Shown: one piece after another, positions 13,676 to 15,748 of the stretch
Position numbering within the stretch: position 1 is the first letter of the stretch
Layout: every line of letters begins with the position of its first letter
Assembly (NCBI GenBank): GCA_002314605.1
Contig: DCGO01000109.1
Span: forward strand, 1-15,748
Length of the DNA: 15,748 bases
Direction: 5' to 3'
Source of the DNA: Lentisphaeria bacterium UBA1776
GTDB lineage: Bacteria > Verrucomicrobiota > Lentisphaeria > Victivallales > Victivallaceae
Notes under the pieces: generated by a model
What the model was told of the DNA's origin: nothing
What the model saw: only the letters and a program-made list of their open reading frames with translations
Database searches by the model: none
Made by a program: the position numbers and the translations under genes

Positions 13676-15694
13676 TCACAATATTTTTTTCTTTGTTTTC
13701 TCAATTTCTGCAGCGAACTCTTTTTCCGCTTTTTTCGAAAGCGGCGTCCCGTCGGAAGACCGGGGGGAAATGAATTTTACCTCCCCTGACCCCAGGGCCG
13801 CCGCAAGAGATATATCGCCCCATTTCAGGAAGCCCGGGATCGCAAGCGTCAGGGAATAGATCGCGTTGGGGAGATATTTGACAAACGGACTGTCCGCCGT
13901 GAGAGAAATCGTACTGCAGTCGAAGAGCAGGGATGTCGGGCTGTTGACCGCTTCCGCATGGTCAATCTCCCGGGAGAAAACATTGGCAAAAACACCGGCC
14001 GCCCCGGCTTCCAGAAGTCCGGTCACCGTGATCTCTTCTGCATGGAATTCTTTTTTCAGGATTCTGACAAGGCTCAGCACATCGGCGACCCATTCCCCGA
14101 TGAGGGAGTGCCCAATCCAGAGCAGCTGGCGGAAATACTGATGGTGCAGTCCGATGGTGAAATTTTCCTGACAGGTCTCGCCGCAGCCGAAAAGATCCGC
14201 GAGGATCAGGGTGGACCCGTCCTTTGCCGCCTGTTCAAGCTCATCCTGCGTAATGTTTTTCTTGCCGTCCGGATGGAGGAGGATCTTGTATTTTCCCGTC
14301 TTCTTCCCGGGTACGGTCAGAAACGGGATCAGGTGATTCCCCGCTTCAACAGCATAGCGTCCGATTCCTTTGACTGCGGCATAATGGTGCAGTGTGGCCG
14401 GAGCCTGTTCCGGAAGACGCAGCATCTCGTGCAGTTCATCCACAGCCTTTTTGCGTTTGATTGTCTTCCGACTGAGATACTCCTTGCGGAGCAGCATACC
14501 CTTCTGTTTGAGATAACACGGGATCGTCACCACTTTGTCCGGACGTTTTTTCTTATCGCTGAAAAGGTAGAGTTCTTCCTTCGGAAAGATTTCATAATCC
14601 GGTTCCGGGATGGGGTTGCCGCATCCTTCACCCTTCAGGAACTGTGCAAAAAATCCGAGTGCCGATTCACGCTGACGGTCATGGAACCCATGCACACGGT
14701 CCGCCACATTGAAGGAGATCCGGTCCTTGTACCCCAGGTTCCAGTAGATCTTCTCCACCGGATGATAGGTCTTCAGCATCTGTGAAACGCTGAAATCGTG
14801 ATTGCAGTCGTAAAGGGCGTTGGCGATCCGAAGGGGGCGGGGGGCGATCAGTGCCAGTACGCCGGATTCTTCGGTGAATGTCAGACCGTCCGGCAGGAGT
14901 TCGCAAATGCAGTTCAGCCCGTAAATATACGACTCAAAGGAGCCCACGCTCACCACCGGCATGACGGCCGAGATACGCTCATCCATGGCGGCGAGCCACA
15001 TGGTCTGGTTGCCTCCGCCGGAGGCTCCCGTGGCGCCGATCCGGTCTTTTTTCACATATGGCAGAGAAAGCAGCAGATCTACGCCGCGCATATTGTCAAC
15101 GACCTGAAGTCCAAGCAGAGTTTCTCCGATGTTCAGGATCTGTGCGCCTTGGAAACCGCCGTGCGTCTGTTTTTCATAACAATGATAAGCACGCTCAAAG
15201 GTCCCGAACGCATCCACGGTGAGACAGACGTAACCGCTTTTGACCAATCCGAGCGACATGCTTTGCGGATTAACGCCGAATTTTCCTTCCGGATTATGAC
15301 CGTGCATCTGGATCACGGAGGGGAACGGTCCCTTGCCGTCCGGGACATAAAGCAGTGCCGTAACGTAAACGCCGGGCTGACTCTGATAGATCAGTCTGGT
15401 GATGGAATATCCGTCCTTTTGGAGTGTTCCGTATTTTTTCACGTCCAGCGGGATGCTGCCGTCGTATGTCACGCCCATTTTTTCCCACAGTTTTCGGCGC
15501 AGGTCCCGCTGGAATTTTTTCAGCTGTTTTGCGTCCTCAAAAACGTCCAGCTGGTTCAAATGCGCCAGCCGCCCCGCCTCGAATTTAAGCAGCCGGTTGA
15601 TCTGGCAGTTTTCCGACATATCCAGATGGAAAATCCCTTCTCTCGGATAAGGCGGCAAATCGAAATTGAAAACTTTGGTTTCGGCGATCTTCAT
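13676..15694 (-). CDS. Tandem alpha/beta-hydrolase, acetyl-xylan-esterase-like
   Basis: This 672-residue protein has two alpha/beta-hydrolase-like halves. In the first (about 85-355), PSVIQMHGHNPEGKFG (125-140) forms the oxyanion strand. DRIGATGASGGGNQT (217-231) is the nucleophile elbow with Ser225. YDCNHDF (295-301) offers the acid (Asp296 or Asp300), and RVHGFHD (333-339) the catalytic His. The arrangement fits large esterases of the acetyl-xylan esterase / dienelactone-hydrolase type, which deacylate plant glycans. In the second half (about 435-640), the matching elbow (VTGLLEAGAAG, 557-567) has no Ser, so that half is probably non-catalytic. No signal peptide is seen. AGGAG lies correctly upstream of ATG 15694. 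It is the first gene of a two-gene operon with the GH67-like protein. The exact ester substrate is unknown. Confidence 0.7.
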   Translation of the reverse strand: MKIAETKVFNFDLPPYPREGIFHLDMSENCQINRLLKFEAGRLAHLNQLDVFEDAKQLKKFQRDLRRKLWEKMGVTYDGSIPLDVKKYGTLQKDGYSITRLIYQSQPGVYVTALLYVPDGKGPFPSVIQMHGHNPEGKFGVNPQSMSLGLVKSGYVCLTVDAFGTFERAYHCYEKQTHGGFQGAQILNIGETLLGLQVVDNMRGVDLLLSLPYVKKDRIGATGASGGGNQTMWLAAMDERISAVMPVVSVGSFESYIYGLNCICELLPDGLTFTEESGVLALIAPRPLRIANALYDCNHDFSVSQMLKTYHPVEKIYWNLGYKDRISFNVADRVHGFHDRQRESALGFFAQFLKGEGCGNPIPEPDYEIFPKEELYLFSDKKKRPDKVVTIPCYLKQKGMLLRKEYLSRKTIKRKKAVDELHEMLRLPEQAPATLHHYAAVKGIGRYAVEAGNHLIPFLTVPGKKTGKYKILLHPDGKKNITQDELEQAAKDGSTLILADLFGCGETCQENFTIGLHHQYFRQLLWIGHSLIGEWVADVLSLVRILKKEFHAEEITVTGLLEAGAAGVFANVFSREIDHAEAVNSPTSLLFDCSTISLTADSPFVKYLPNAIYSLTLAIPGFLKWGDISLAAALGSGEVKFISPRSSDGTPLSKKAEKEFAAEIEKTKKKIL

Positions 15695-15717
15695 GATTTG
15701 AACTCCTGTTGCTCAAT

Positions 15718-15743
15718 ATTGTATTTTTTTGTTAATGTCCCAA
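15718..15743 (-). promoter_or_regulatory. Weak candidate promoter of the esterase operon
   Basis: On the - strand a TACAAT -10 (15718-15723) is clear, but the only -35-like hexamer in view, TTGGGA (15738-15743), sits at a short 14-nt spacing. The 8-bp palindrome CAATATTG (15714-15721) overlaps the -10 and could be part of a control site. The window ends five bases further on, so the regulatory region is cut off. Confidence 0.25.
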
Positions 15744-15748
15744 ATCTT

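Overview
The window is bacterial chromosome. A GC-rich core of housekeeping and biosynthesis genes, all on the + strand, is flanked by two accessory, carbohydrate-related regions. The organism makes peptidoglycan and its own arginine and aromatic amino acids. The mixed gene order and the large cytoplasmic polysaccharide-processing enzymes would fit a PVC-group bacterium such as Lentisphaerota. That is inferred from general familiarity and not shown by any marker here. No rRNA, tRNA or CRISPR was seen.

Left region (1-2606): two convergent glycosyltransferase genes. The first is a GT2-type enzyme that is clearly more AT-rich than the core. The second is a CgeB-like GT4-type enzyme on the - strand. 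Upstream of the second is a 396-bp gap that holds a near-perfect 26-bp palindrome over that gene's candidate -35 box, a 165-bp full-length fold-back element with 19-bp terminal inverted repeats and a TTAT duplication (a MITE-like insertion), and the guaB promoter.

Core (2607-10735): guaB (IMP dehydrogenase), a short and divergent murC-like Mur ligase, argH, rpmF (with its own promoter over the end of argH), plsX, argB, a shikimate kinase and aroC. Genes are tightly spaced, and the last two overlap by 4 bp. The block couples GTP, cell-wall, arginine, ribosome, phospholipid and chorismate synthesis.

Right region (10736-15748): a + strand orphan predicted membrane protein of unknown function ends at a plausible intrinsic terminator. 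Facing it is a two-gene - strand operon. Its first gene encodes a tandem alpha/beta-hydrolase resembling acetyl-xylan esterases, in which the second domain has lost its nucleophile. Its second gene encodes a large protein whose barrel resembles GH67 alpha-glucuronidases. Neither has a signal peptide, so they probably process imported, decorated oligosaccharides inside the cell. This pair is the best candidate for an undescribed catabolic module.
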